In this document: positions 51,722-59,927 of the stretch, piece after piece
Layout: the number at the start of each line of letters is the position of its first letter
Position numbering within the stretch: position 1 is the stretch's first letter
Source of the DNA: Paenibacillus solani
Lineage (GTDB): Bacteria; Bacillota; Bacilli; Paenibacillales; Paenibacillaceae
Direction of reading: 5' to 3'
Length of the DNA: 64,000 nucleotides
NCBI RefSeq assembly: GCF_001277345.1
Contig: NZ_LIUT01000001.1
Coordinates: 3,042,609 to 3,106,608, forward strand
Notes under the pieces: model-generated
Told to the model about the DNA's origin: nothing
Databases searched by the model: none
What the model saw: only the letters and a program-made list of their open reading frames with translations
Translations under genes and position numbers: made by a program

Positions 51722-52354
51722 TTACTTCATGATTGGCGGCTGAAGATAATCAAGAACTCCATGTATATTCTGAATCTCCGCTAATGGAAACACACCCATA
51801 CTGTGCATTCTGGCGATGTCTCCCCGGTAAGCGATAAAGGGAACTCCCGCGTCTTGGGAGGCCTTGCCGTCCACCCAGGCATCTCCGACAGACAGCCATT
51901 CTTGCGGTGATGTAGCATGAAAATACTTCAACACCTCCAGGTATCCATCTGGTGCCGGCTTTAAGAAACCCATGGCTTCTCTGCCAACAATGAGATCAAA
52001 ATAATGTGCAATCCGGTTCTCCTGCAGAGCAGTCATTGCTGCTTCCTCGGCATTATTGGTCACTATAGCCAGATGCAGCTGTCCATGCAATTGCTGGATG
52101 AGCTCCAAAGCCCCTTCCTCCAGTTTGGCACCGATCATCCCCTGCACCTCATGTTTCTTGGCAATATCCCACATTTTGAAACCCAACTCATCTGTTAACA
52201 AACCTGTCTTCATTGCCTCTGCGATGATAGTAGAAGTGGTATGATCGTTCATGGACATACCCTCTGGCAGTATTCTATAACTGCACAGATAGGAGTAGAT
52301 CTCCCTCTTCATAGCGCCAAAGTCAATCCTGGATTGCAGCAGCGTATTATCCAT
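51722..52354 (-). CDS. HAD family hydrolase with start-codon problem
   Basis: From the first in-frame ATG (52354) the reading is 210 residues and shows motif II IVTNNAEEA and motif III/IV FLKPAPDGYLEV and SVGDAWVDGKA. But the frame stays open upstream and supplies the missing motif I: VKGIIFDMDNTLLQ. The nucleophile Asp (FD) precedes this Met, so the ATG at 52354 cannot be the functional start. No ATG, GTG or TTG lies in frame before the upstream stop. The ATG at 52378-52380 is in the next frame; one lost G after it would restore M-E-V-K-G. So the gene has a one-base deletion at its start, or an assembly error, or an unusual start. Confidence 0.75.
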   Translation of the reverse strand: MDNTLLQSRIDFGAMKREIYSYLCSYRILPEGMSMNDHTTSTIIAEAMKTGLLTDELGFKMWDIAKKHEVQGMIGAKLEEGALELIQQLHGQLHLAIVTNNAEEAAMTALQENRIAHYFDLIVGREAMGFLKPAPDGYLEVLKYFHATSPQEWLSVGDAWVDGKASQDAGVPFIAYRGDIARMHSMGVFPLAEIQNIHGVLDYLQPPIMK

Positions 52355-52389
52355 ATCAAAGATGATTCCCTTAACCTCATACCCGATAT

Positions 52390-52950
52390 CTAATCAACTC
52401 CCGTCATGGATACCCCATGAATGACAGCCCCGTCAGGCAATCCTGATTTAGGTATATTGACCAGTGATGTGACACTTGCCTGGCCAGGGTAACCCTCCGT
52501 CCCGTCATCCTCTTGTGAAGCCAAAGTGATATATAGATGATCCTTTTCATTCCCGGTCTGCTCTCTAGCCATCTTCACGGACGCGATCCGGAAACCTTGG
52601 GCAGATGGAAGCTGCCCACCGCTAACCAATATATAAATTTCCTGATCTGTTTCCTTAAGTACCCAACCGCCGGGTGCCATATTTACACTGTCATCATATA
52701 GCTGTTGAATGTCCGGATCCAGTCGCTCGATCGAACGGAATTCCCAGGTAAATTCCGGAGATGTTTTGGTGTAAAGAAGCTGCGTATACGGGACTTGAAC
52801 ATAGTCTATTTTCTGAACTTCTCGCACTTCTTCCGTCACACTTCCAGCGTAATCCGATTCGTCTGATCCTTGACCATAGCAGCCAGAAATCAATATCATC
52901 ATTACGATCATCATAAACATCAACCTTCTGCTGCCGGAACCTATACACAT
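52390..52950 (-). CDS. Lipoprotein of unknown function
   Basis: A 186-residue protein with a signal peptide and lipobox LISGC (Cys at about residue 24), after a run of hydrophobic Met-rich residues. The mature domain is acidic at its start (GSDESDYAGSVTEEVREVQK) and has beta-rich segments (EIYILVSGGQLPSAQGFRIA). No family is recognised. It is outside the membrane. Its stop is 36 bases before the first ATG of the HAD reading. Confidence 0.7.
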   Translation of the reverse strand: MCIGSGSRRLMFMMIVMMILISGCYGQGSDESDYAGSVTEEVREVQKIDYVQVPYTQLLYTKTSPEFTWEFRSIERLDPDIQQLYDDSVNMAPGGWVLKETDQEIYILVSGGQLPSAQGFRIASVKMAREQTGNEKDHLYITLASQEDDGTEGYPGQASVTSLVNIPKSGLPDGAVIHGVSMTGVD

Positions 52951-52973
52951 CTACTCATATACACCTTCATTCG

Positions 52974-53378
52974 CTAATCATGCACAACTTCTGTACCCGC
53001 GATAAAATCATGTAAAGAACGCTTATCCTCACGCAGCGCAACCATAAAGGCACTCACTATGATACCGATTCCTAATGTTAACGCATAGACGATCGCTGCT
53101 ACGACGTTGCGGAGCAGCATCGTCCCAATGCCCGGCGGCTCAAGAAAATCGAATTTTCGGATTCGAATACCGCATATGCGCTTACCGATGGTATAACCAT
53201 TCCAGTATACAGGCACCAGAAGCGAATACAGAGCAAAAACCGTATTATTAATAGGCTCATTTTCATAATCTCCCGTAAGAATTCCCGCTATGAACGAAAG
53301 AGGTAACCCCACGATAATTCCATCCAGAAGATTAGCACCAAGCCTGATCCAAAAGCCGGCCGCTTCGTTATCATTCAT
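52974..53378 (-). CDS. RDD family membrane protein
   Basis: A 134-residue membrane protein with the RDD signature: Arg in WIRLGANLLDGIIVGLPLS (about 10-28), Asp in the same helix, and the last Asp in EDKRSLHDFIAGTEVV. Three membrane helices are predicted. RDD proteins are proposed transporters, some linked to sodium/proton exchange; the role here is unknown. It sits between two small membrane-protein genes. Confidence 0.87.
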   Translation of the reverse strand: MNDNEAAGFWIRLGANLLDGIIVGLPLSFIAGILTGDYENEPINNTVFALYSLLVPVYWNGYTIGKRICGIRIRKFDFLEPPGIGTMLLRNVVAAIVYALTLGIGIIVSAFMVALREDKRSLHDFIAGTEVVHD

Positions 53379-53435
53379 AATATTACCCCCTTACTTAATA
53401 AACACGCGACGTCTCAAAATGTTGGGTTGCACTCT

Positions 53436-53735
53436 TCATTTGTTATCCGACGCGTCGAATTCCTGCCAGTTCTTCTTGATCTTGTTTAGATCATTTTGAT
53501 GCCACTTACGAAGGAAGGGTATGATGAAGCATAAAATACCGAGAATGAGGCTGATGATACTGAATATCCACGGCCCTTTCCCCCACTCGGATAACAGATC
53601 CTCAAACGACCTTGGATTGTATATTCCTATAATGGCGGCTGTCAGATAACGAATACCGTACAAAAAAGCTGCAATGCAGATAAAAATCATGCCCATCATT
53701 TTATTGTTCATCGGGAGTATGATCATTCCTTTCAT
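53436..53735 (-). CDS. Small two-helix membrane protein
   Basis: A 99-residue protein with two membrane helices (about 14-33 and 55-75) separated by a loop (NPRSFEDLLSEWGKGPW), and a charged end (KWHQNDLNKIKKNWQEFDAS). GGTGG lies 7 bases before the ATG. Unknown function; it may share a transcript with the RDD gene. Confidence 0.6.
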   Translation of the reverse strand: MKGMIILPMNNKMMGMIFICIAAFLYGIRYLTAAIIGIYNPRSFEDLLSEWGKGPWIFSIISLILGILCFIIPFLRKWHQNDLNKIKKNWQEFDASDNK

Positions 53736-54033
53736 CGAAAATCCACCATCCGGCTACTCCGCTTACCTCTACGGCCAGCTCATTTCAAAGCTGCTTACCC
53801 CATATAACCCATGATCGAACCTCTCTCACATCAATTCCCAGTACCTGTTATTATTGTAAGCTTCGCTTCCTGATCATACAACGCATTTTCCACATTTCCC
53901 CACTCGCTTGCTAAGCTGGAGTAAACGACGCACCATCCCCAACAATTTTTGTTACAAATACAAAAAACAGGATGACTTCTCTACATTGTAGTAAGCCAAC
54001 CTGCTGAAGTTATCACTGCAAATTTACAGCGAA
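53736..54033. other. Intergenic stretch without recognised feature
   Basis: About 300 bases between the two-helix protein gene and vanZ. I see no ORF with a ribosome binding site and no strong hairpin. Confidence 0.4.
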
Positions 54034-54456
54034 TCAATAAGTCCTAGCGCTCTTCCATTTCTTAATGAAGCAAAGCAACCCATAGCCCAACGTAAAGCCG
54101 ACCGAGTTCAAGATTAAGTCATCTACATCCAGACTGCCCTGCCGCGATAATAACTGTGTCACTTCGAGCAAGCATAACCCGGCTAAGAAGAAACCCAGCG
54201 ACTTTAGAAAACGAATTCGAAATGCAAGCGGGAGCAGCATTCCAAATGGCATAAAAACCGCAATATTGCCTACAATATTGATCCATGAACTCATAGTGCG
54301 AATGGGAAAATAACTTGTGATCGTTAAGAATGGAACCAGATTATAACTATAATCCGGCTGAGTTGTCCTCCCGAATCCCCAGAGCATCCAGTAACCTAAC
54401 AGCAAGGAATACCCTATGAGGAGGATTAAGGCAAAAATTGCAACACGTGATTTCAT
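54034..54456 (-). CDS. VanZ family protein
   Basis: A 140-residue membrane protein with four helices. The VanZ-type blocks are NIVGNIAVFMPFGMLLPLAF (about 60-79) and the acidic pattern GSLDVDDLILNSVGFTLGYG (about 107-126), which are the family marks. VanZ-like proteins affect teicoplanin response when part of a glycopeptide cluster; no such cluster is here, so the name is a family name. It is followed by no partner gene and preceded by an SMI1/KNR4 gene. Confidence 0.85.
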   Translation of the reverse strand: MKSRVAIFALILLIGYSLLLGYWMLWGFGRTTQPDYSYNLVPFLTITSYFPIRTMSSWINIVGNIAVFMPFGMLLPLAFRIRFLKSLGFFLAGLCLLEVTQLLSRQGSLDVDDLILNSVGFTLGYGLLCFIKKWKSARTY

Positions 54457-54467
54457 AAGCTCTCCTG

Positions 54468-55100
54468 TTAATCTCCAAGCTTTGTTGGAATTTCAAGTGT
54501 GACGTTTTTTCCTTCGTATGTGTTTAAATTATCGATACTGCCTTGTGTATATTGATAATAACTTTCGGATGTTTCTCGTTTCCATTCCCAGAAATGAGCC
54601 CCGTTGCATATGATCAGTCTTTCTAACCATCGCTCAAAGTTCATTTCAATTTCAATAGCACTATCAACAAAAAGCATTTCGGTCCAATAGAGATAATTCG
54701 AGGCTCTGCCATGACACTGGTTGGAGTCGATAAACAACATATCTCCGTTATCCGAACCAATTGGATACCATCCGTCGGGAATCATGTGGATATAATCATA
54801 ATCAATGTAATGGCGGCGAATTTCATCCAATCCGAACAATTCCATACCGCCCCCGTAAAATGGATGTTCGAATAATCTGGCGCCATCGTGCCGCAATAGA
54901 AATTGTTTGTAATCCCACGGTACAGCAAGCTTCAAGCTGTGAAAAAAATCGTCAATATCACCAGACTCAGCACCTGCGGCAAACGTGAAGCGAGCAGGTT
55001 CACAATATCCATGCTGACCCTGTATTAACAGGGAATCATTCTTATCCAAACGCTTACGTAATCCGGTAAGGGAAAGTTCAACAATATTGAAAATCTCCAT
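54468..55100 (-). CDS. SMI1/KNR4 family protein
   Basis: A 210-residue protein of the SMI1/KNR4 (SUKH) fold. The family blocks LAVPWDYKQFLLRHDGARLF (about 59-78), GGMELFGLDEIRRHYIDYDY and WYPIGSDNGDMLFIDSNQCH are present. In bacteria many such proteins neutralise secreted toxins, but no toxin gene or signal for secretion is next to this one, so an immunity role is only possible. It lies 11 bases before vanZ on the same strand. Confidence 0.78.
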   Translation of the reverse strand: MEIFNIVELSLTGLRKRLDKNDSLLIQGQHGYCEPARFTFAAGAESGDIDDFFHSLKLAVPWDYKQFLLRHDGARLFEHPFYGGGMELFGLDEIRRHYIDYDYIHMIPDGWYPIGSDNGDMLFIDSNQCHGRASNYLYWTEMLFVDSAIEIEMNFERWLERLIICNGAHFWEWKRETSESYYQYTQGSIDNLNTYEGKNVTLEIPTKLGD

Positions 55101-55172
55101 TGGCTTCTCCTATTCCTTTCCCCAATGTCTTTGAACGTCAGGCTTTTTATAAGTACTTTAAATACTCATCGC

Positions 55173-56081
55173 TTATTTTATTTCATTTAGTCTCAGCGTT
55201 TCTCCAGTTTCTCTGGAGACATTCGCTGCTTCCAGGAAACGAATAAGCTCCAGCGTTTCTTCTAAAGGAACGTCTGATACACCTGTCGTAAACATTTGCA
55301 TGATCTGATCCAGCAAACTGGCGTAATAGGGTTTGGGATGCTCCATAATGTCCACAAAACGGCTGGATTCCTTGCGATGAATTGTGACCCCGAAACGCTC
55401 GTTTCCTGAACGATTCCCCCGAATCGTCCCGATTCTCCCATCATTCCAAACCGCTGTCAATACCTCATGCTCCTCCGTAGCGGCGACATGTACGCTTACA
55501 CATCCTGGTCCAAAGACGCGGTAAAGCATCTCTGCCGTATGTATACCATACCAGAAAAATCCCGGCTGTGTGGGTTGTAAAGGAAGCGGTCCCGCACAAT
55601 CTACGCCAATGATATCTTCCTCTCCGCCGCTTGCCAACTCATCCTGAAGCCCTTGTGCATATCGAAGAGATGAGCTGCTCATAACGGTAACCTGATACTG
55701 CTCAGCCAGCTCGACGATCTCCCTTGCATCCCTGCTCGTGACCGCAAACGGCTTATCAATAAATACAAGCTTACTATAGGGAGCAATTGCGCGGAACAAG
55801 GACAGATGAGACCTTCCATCGACCGCTTCCAGCATCACAGCATCGACCTGCTTTGCAACCTCTTCCGGCGTCTCTAATATGGCAGTTCCCCATTCAGCGA
55901 TTTCCTTCGTATATCCCTCAACCCGGCCACTACTAAGCTCAAAGTCCGGTGATCCCCCAGGAAATGCAGCTGTCACCCGTCCCCCCGGAACGTGATAGGG
56001 ATGAGTTTTGTCATGCAGCATTTTTGCGAAAATAGAGACATGCGATGTATCCAAACCAATCATACCGATCTTCATCGTCAT
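55173..56081 (-). CDS. Gfo/Idh/MocA family oxidoreductase
   Basis: A 302-residue NAD(P)-dependent dehydrogenase-like protein. The start IGMIGLDTSHVSIFAKMLHD replaces the usual GxGxxG with GLDTSH, and the catalytic Lys is in FIDKPFAV (about residue 108). A TIM-like or alpha/beta C-terminal domain follows. The changed dinucleotide loop may alter cofactor binding. The ATG at 56081 with AAGGAG 9 bases before it is preferred; another ATG lies two codons later. It is a single gene. Confidence 0.82.
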   Translation of the reverse strand: MTMKIGMIGLDTSHVSIFAKMLHDKTHPYHVPGGRVTAAFPGGSPDFELSSGRVEGYTKEIAEWGTAILETPEEVAKQVDAVMLEAVDGRSHLSLFRAIAPYSKLVFIDKPFAVTSRDAREIVELAEQYQVTVMSSSSLRYAQGLQDELASGGEEDIIGVDCAGPLPLQPTQPGFFWYGIHTAEMLYRVFGPGCVSVHVAATEEHEVLTAVWNDGRIGTIRGNRSGNERFGVTIHRKESSRFVDIMEHPKPYYASLLDQIMQMFTTGVSDVPLEETLELIRFLEAANVSRETGETLRLNEIK

Positions 56082-56175
56082 AAGATGATTCTCCTTTACA
56101 GCCATTTTTCACATCATATCATTCCAGAAGACTTAAGGACGTGACTTTAAATCGTCTTTTAAAGAGGTTTATACA

Positions 56176-56222
56176 ATAAAAAAGCTGCCCCTCTCTGATC
56201 AACAGAGGGTGGCAGCTTTTTG
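56176..56222. terminator. Bidirectional terminator between the dehydrogenase and DinB genes
   Basis: AAAAAGCTGCC (56178-56188) and GGCAGCTTTTT (56211-56221) with an inner CCTCT/AGAGG helix: a strong stem with A/T runs on both sides. Confidence 0.85.
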
Positions 56223-56276
56223 AGTTAGTATATCTGGAATACATGGCTAACGTTGCATAAAGCAAGGTTATTCAGA

Positions 56277-56720
56277 TTATGCCTCGATTTGTTCCAAATG
56301 ATGAATCAGATGAGCCACATAGTCATTTAACAACCACTCCAGCGTAACTTCCGTTTGATCGGGAAGGACGCATTTCTTTTGAAAATCTGAGGTCTCAGCT
56401 TTTCGCAAAACACGCAAAATCGTTCGGTTTATATTCTGCCACAAAGATAAAACGTCAGACTTATCATATTGATTCTGGTAATCATTCACTCGTACCCAGT
56501 CATCCTGAGTATAACCTTGAATAGCAATGGGATAACTGGATATGATAATTTTCACAAAACGCGCATGGTTATTCAAAGCTGAATCACATAGATGTCCGAG
56601 AATTTCCTTCTTTGACCACTTATTAGGCGCGAGCTTCAGATTGAACTCTACCTCATCTGTTGCATTTACGATCTCCGTCATTTCGGATATCAATGATTCC
56701 AGCTTCATGATCGACTCCAT
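56277..56720 (-). CDS. DinB family protein
   Basis: A 147-residue four-helix protein of the DinB/DinB_2 fold. Metal-ligand His residues are in EILGHLCDSALNNHARF (about 40-56) and at the end in VAHLIHHLEQIEA. It is the second DinB-type gene of the window (the other at 37393). Metal-dependent thiol transfer is the usual idea for the family, unproven here. GGAGGAGATGGGAT precedes the ATG. It stands after the YcaQ-like gene by 22 bases on the same strand. Confidence 0.84.
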   Translation of the reverse strand: MESIMKLESLISEMTEIVNATDEVEFNLKLAPNKWSKKEILGHLCDSALNNHARFVKIIISSYPIAIQGYTQDDWVRVNDYQNQYDKSDVLSLWQNINRTILRVLRKAETSDFQKKCVLPDQTEVTLEWLLNDYVAHLIHHLEQIEA

Positions 56721-56742
56721 ATCCCATCTCCTCCTTAAAATC

Positions 56743-57819
56743 CTAATTTATTCGTTCTAAAGGCATCCCCAGAAAATCACTGTACTGCCTAGCAGCAACC
56801 ATAAATCTCTCTTTCCAATCGTTCATCGGTGAAAAAGGATTTAACGTAATTTCAAGACCGCTGCGTTTGATTTCCCGTTTCCAGACACCGACCACTTCTC
56901 CATCTGCAACCATGATGGGTTGATAAACCCCGTTACGATAAGGAGCGATATGGGCATCGTGCTCTGCCTGTATGATTGTGCTGCGATCTTTGTAACCCAA
57001 GTAATATTCGTCAAAACCCGGAAGCAGAACCGCCGAACCCGATTCACCGGGCGCAGACGATACAGAAACAGAACTCCAATATTCCGTACCATGGACGAGA
57101 TCGGAACGAAGATCAGATTTAACAGCCTCGAAGCCACGTTTTGCGTCTGTCACCTTTAATCCCGTCCACCAAGCAAAATCTTGAATTGTTGCAGGTCCAT
57201 GACCTGTAAAGTAGCGACATGCAAGCTCCGCTAGCGATTCTTCAAATGTGAGCTTTGTTGAATTCGGGACCCACTCATCGAGGAGCACAAAGGTCTGCTG
57301 TTTGCCTTCATGCGGGCCAAAACAAATCATGCCTGTCCGTCCCAAATACCCCAAAATATAATAACCACGGCCATGCTTGGTGCTGATCCCCGCCTCCTCC
57401 AGCAGTTCCATCAATCTAGGACGAGAGACGGGTGTACAGTCACGCAGCGCAGCGCCTATTATCCACCTGCATCGATTGAGAAGATCTTCGTCCAGCTCAA
57501 ACTCCATCTGCTTCTTCTTGTCATTCGTTTGAAGACGCGATTCTGTCAGCTTCAGCATCCACTTGGCATCTGCGGCAGGTACGAAGAAAATCGTTCCCCG
57601 CATCGGCCAAGTTAGCACGATTTTACGATCAATCACGGCTTGCTCTACATCTCCAAGCTTAGCAGATTGCGTGCGGAGACCAATTCCCCATACCGCTTGA
57701 TGATAATCCTGGGCCTGGATAGCCCCCATCTCTTTAATTGCTTGCTCCGGACTCTCGCTTTTCATGCCTGTGATTCGCTGATTTAAGAGCCTTTGATTTG
57801 CTATGGTTTGACTTAGCAC
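56743..57819 (-). CDS. Winged-helix DNA-binding protein (YcaQ/HTH_42 family)
   Basis: A 358-residue protein of the YcaQ/AlkX superfamily, which contains interstrand cross-link glycosylases. The mark GAIQAQDYHQAVWGIGLRTQ with the QAQD motif is at about residues 32-51, and TWPMRGTIFFVPAADAKWML at about 71-90; winged-helix parts follow. It is possible that it is a DNA-repair glycosylase, but homologues without activity exist. It lies upstream of a DinB gene on the same strand. Confidence 0.8.
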   Translation of the reverse strand: MLSQTIANQRLLNQRITGMKSESPEQAIKEMGAIQAQDYHQAVWGIGLRTQSAKLGDVEQAVIDRKIVLTWPMRGTIFFVPAADAKWMLKLTESRLQTNDKKKQMEFELDEDLLNRCRWIIGAALRDCTPVSRPRLMELLEEAGISTKHGRGYYILGYLGRTGMICFGPHEGKQQTFVLLDEWVPNSTKLTFEESLAELACRYFTGHGPATIQDFAWWTGLKVTDAKRGFEAVKSDLRSDLVHGTEYWSSVSVSSAPGESGSAVLLPGFDEYYLGYKDRSTIIQAEHDAHIAPYRNGVYQPIMVADGEVVGVWKREIKRSGLEITLNPFSPMNDWKERFMVAARQYSDFLGMPLERIN

Positions 57820-57867
57820 GACTATCCGTCCTCCTAGCCATGAATGTCATCGCGATCGCAAATGCGG

Positions 57868-58656
57868 TTATTTTATATCTGGAATGGACATCCAGGCCCG
57901 TTCGTTCTGCCAGCTTACCTCGACCGGGGTCTCGAAGAACGACGTTAAGTTGCTGCTAGTCAGCATTTCCTTTGATCTCCCTTTCCCAAATACAGTCCCG
58001 CGGCGGACGAGCAAGGAATGTGAGAAGATCGGCAGTATTTCTTCAATATGGTGCGTTACGAACACCAAGGTCGGTGCATTAGGTTTAGATGCCAGTGCCG
58101 TTATACTGGATAGGAGCGCTTCCCTCGACAGAAAATCAAGGCCGTTGCATGCCTCATCCAGAATCAATAATTTGGGAGCAGCCATAAGTGCCCGGGCAAT
58201 CAAAAGCTTCTGCTTCTCTCCCTGCGAACAGGTTTCATAGGAACGACCCAGCAGATGTATACAATTAAAATCCTTCATCAGTTGCTCGGCCTGTTCCCGG
58301 TCCGCTTCCTCCACCTTCTGATACAGACCAATCGAAGCGTGTTTACCACTAATTACGACATCCAGCGTAGACTCACTCGGCCGAATTCTTTCCTGTAATG
58401 AGGAGCTGACCCAGCCTATCGATTTGCGCAATTCTCTTAGATCTACGCTTCCAAATTGGTGTCCGAGCACCGAAACCGTGCCGCTGGTCGGCCAGATATA
58501 ACCGTTAATCATGTTCAATATGGTCGTTTTCCCGGAACCATTCAGCCCAAGAACCGCCCAATGCTCTCCTTGCTGTACAGTCCAATCTACCCCTGTAAGA
58601 ACGGTCTTCTGATCTCGTCTCCAGGTTACGTCATGCAGTTCAATGGTCGTGTTCAT
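57868..58656 (-). CDS. ylmA: ABC transporter ATP-binding protein YlmA-like
   Basis: A 262-residue ABC ATPase. Walker A is GLNGSGKTTILN (about residues 37-48), the signature is CSQGEKQKLLIARALM in place of LSGGQ, Walker B is KLLILDEACNGLDF, and the switch His is in FVTHHIEEI. The sequence resembles the B. subtilis YlmA group of orphan ABC proteins, which have no attached permease. No permease gene is next to it. It may work in translation or export control; unknown. Confidence 0.85.
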   Translation of the reverse strand: MNTTIELHDVTWRRDQKTVLTGVDWTVQQGEHWAVLGLNGSGKTTILNMINGYIWPTSGTVSVLGHQFGSVDLRELRKSIGWVSSSLQERIRPSESTLDVVISGKHASIGLYQKVEEADREQAEQLMKDFNCIHLLGRSYETCSQGEKQKLLIARALMAAPKLLILDEACNGLDFLSREALLSSITALASKPNAPTLVFVTHHIEEILPIFSHSLLVRRGTVFGKGRSKEMLTSSNLTSFFETPVEVSWQNERAWMSIPDIK

Positions 58657-58842
58657 TACCGTTCTTCTCCTTCTTTATCAACTTCGTTGCCATTTACCTT
58701 GTTAAAGATTATACCAGCAATTACATATTCATCAAAAGCAGAAAAATACTAACTACGAATCAAAGCTATAGTTTGCAGCCCAATCTGTATATTTAAAAAA
58801 TAGATATGGTCTTAACGAGGAACTCAGACTGCGATATTTTTA

Positions 58843-58871
58843 TTGACAAATAATTATTTTTATGTTATGAT
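58843..58871 (+). promoter_or_regulatory. Strong sigma-A promoter of the MBL hydrolase gene
   Basis: TTGACA at 58843-58848, a 17-base spacer and TATGAT at 58866-58871. The gene's start is about 105 bases downstream, so the leader is long. No riboswitch or hairpin is obvious in the leader. Confidence 0.82.
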
Positions 58872-58978
58872 AAAATATTTGACTATTTACAATTATTTAT
58901 TGATTTGATAATCTACTTCTACCTAAAAGCTATTTCGAATGCGATTGAGGGAAATTCTTAAGAGTGGAGGTATGTAAC

Positions 58979-59728
58979 ATGATAATCGGTAAAGGTATTG
59001 CAATGCTCGAAATTTCCGCTGCCATGATGGGCAAAATGGAAACGATCCACCTGACAAGCATATGGGATCATCAGGAGAGGGTGCTTCTGGATGCTGGCTA
59101 TCCTGGCCAATTGAAGCTTATTGAGGAACATCTCTTGAGCTGTGGTTTTTCCGCCTCAGATATAACCAAAATCATTATAACACACCACGATTTGGATCAT
59201 ATCGGCAGTTTACCGGATGTGATTCAGAACAGCAGGCATACGCCCGAAGTGTTCGCTAGCGAAAAGGAGAAGCCTTGCATAGAGGGAGAGCAAAGAAATG
59301 TCAAACTTTCGCCCGAATCTATAACGCTGGCGCTGGCCTCGCTGCCAGATTCCGTTCCACCACAGTGGAAGAGTGCTTTTAAGCATATTCTTGAGCACCT
59401 TCCTACAGCCCGGGTGAACAGCATATTAAGTGATGGCGAAGAACTGCCATTTGGCGGCGGCATCATTGTCATTCACACACCAGGCCACACCCCCGGTCAT
59501 ACTAGCTTATATCATATTCCAAGCAAAACCTTGATTGCCGGAGATGCACTGAACGTTGAAGAGGGACGATTGGTTGGTCCGAATCCGGCAACCACTTATG
59601 ATTTAGCATTAGCCCAGAGCTCCCTGCAAAAGCTCACTCAATATGACATCCAGAACGTGATCTGTTATCATGGTGGTTTATTTACGGATAACCCTAATCA
59701 GCGAATTCGGGAATTGGCTTATGGATAA
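58979..59728 (+). CDS. MBL-fold metallohydrolase
   Basis: A 249-residue metallo-beta-lactamase-fold protein with the zinc motif in IIITHHDLDHIG (HxHxDH-type, here HHDLDH at about residues 64-69), then HTPGHTPGHTSLY (about 163-175) and IAGDALN. It hydrolyses an ester, lactone or similar bond. ATG at 58979 with GGAGG 8 bases before it. The strong promoter at 58843 drives it; a terminator follows at 59741. Confidence 0.88.
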   Translation: MIIGKGIAMLEISAAMMGKMETIHLTSIWDHQERVLLDAGYPGQLKLIEEHLLSCGFSASDITKIIITHHDLDHIGSLPDVIQNSRHTPEVFASEKEKPCIEGEQRNVKLSPESITLALASLPDSVPPQWKSAFKHILEHLPTARVNSILSDGEELPFGGGIIVIHTPGHTPGHTSLYHIPSKTLIAGDALNVEEGRLVGPNPATTYDLALAQSSLQKLTQYDIQNVICYHGGLFTDNPNQRIRELAYG

Positions 59729-59740
59729 GCTTTAACTTGC

Positions 59741-59784
59741 AAGTGTAGTATAGGGTCTGTCATCAATACTACACTTTTCTTTTC
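59741..59784 (+). terminator. Terminator of the MBL gene
   Basis: AAGTGTAGTAT (59741-59751) and ATACTACACTT (59766-59776), an 11-base perfect stem, followed by TTCTTTTC. Confidence 0.85.
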
Positions 59785-59927
59785 TCATTCTTTTATGCCG
59801 TTTCACCCAAAAGTGAAATGCGGGTTTGGTTACTATCTACGAAAAAACTTGAACACAAAGAAGAAGGAGAAGTAAATGTAAACAATCGTTATGATGTCAT
59901 TTCATCGTTTGTCTATTGTTCACAATT

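Noticed and set aside
54468..55100. SMI1/KNR4 protein as part of a polymorphic toxin immunity locus
   Set aside because: No toxin gene, LXG or WXG100 protein or secretion gene is next to it, so the immunity idea is unsupported here.
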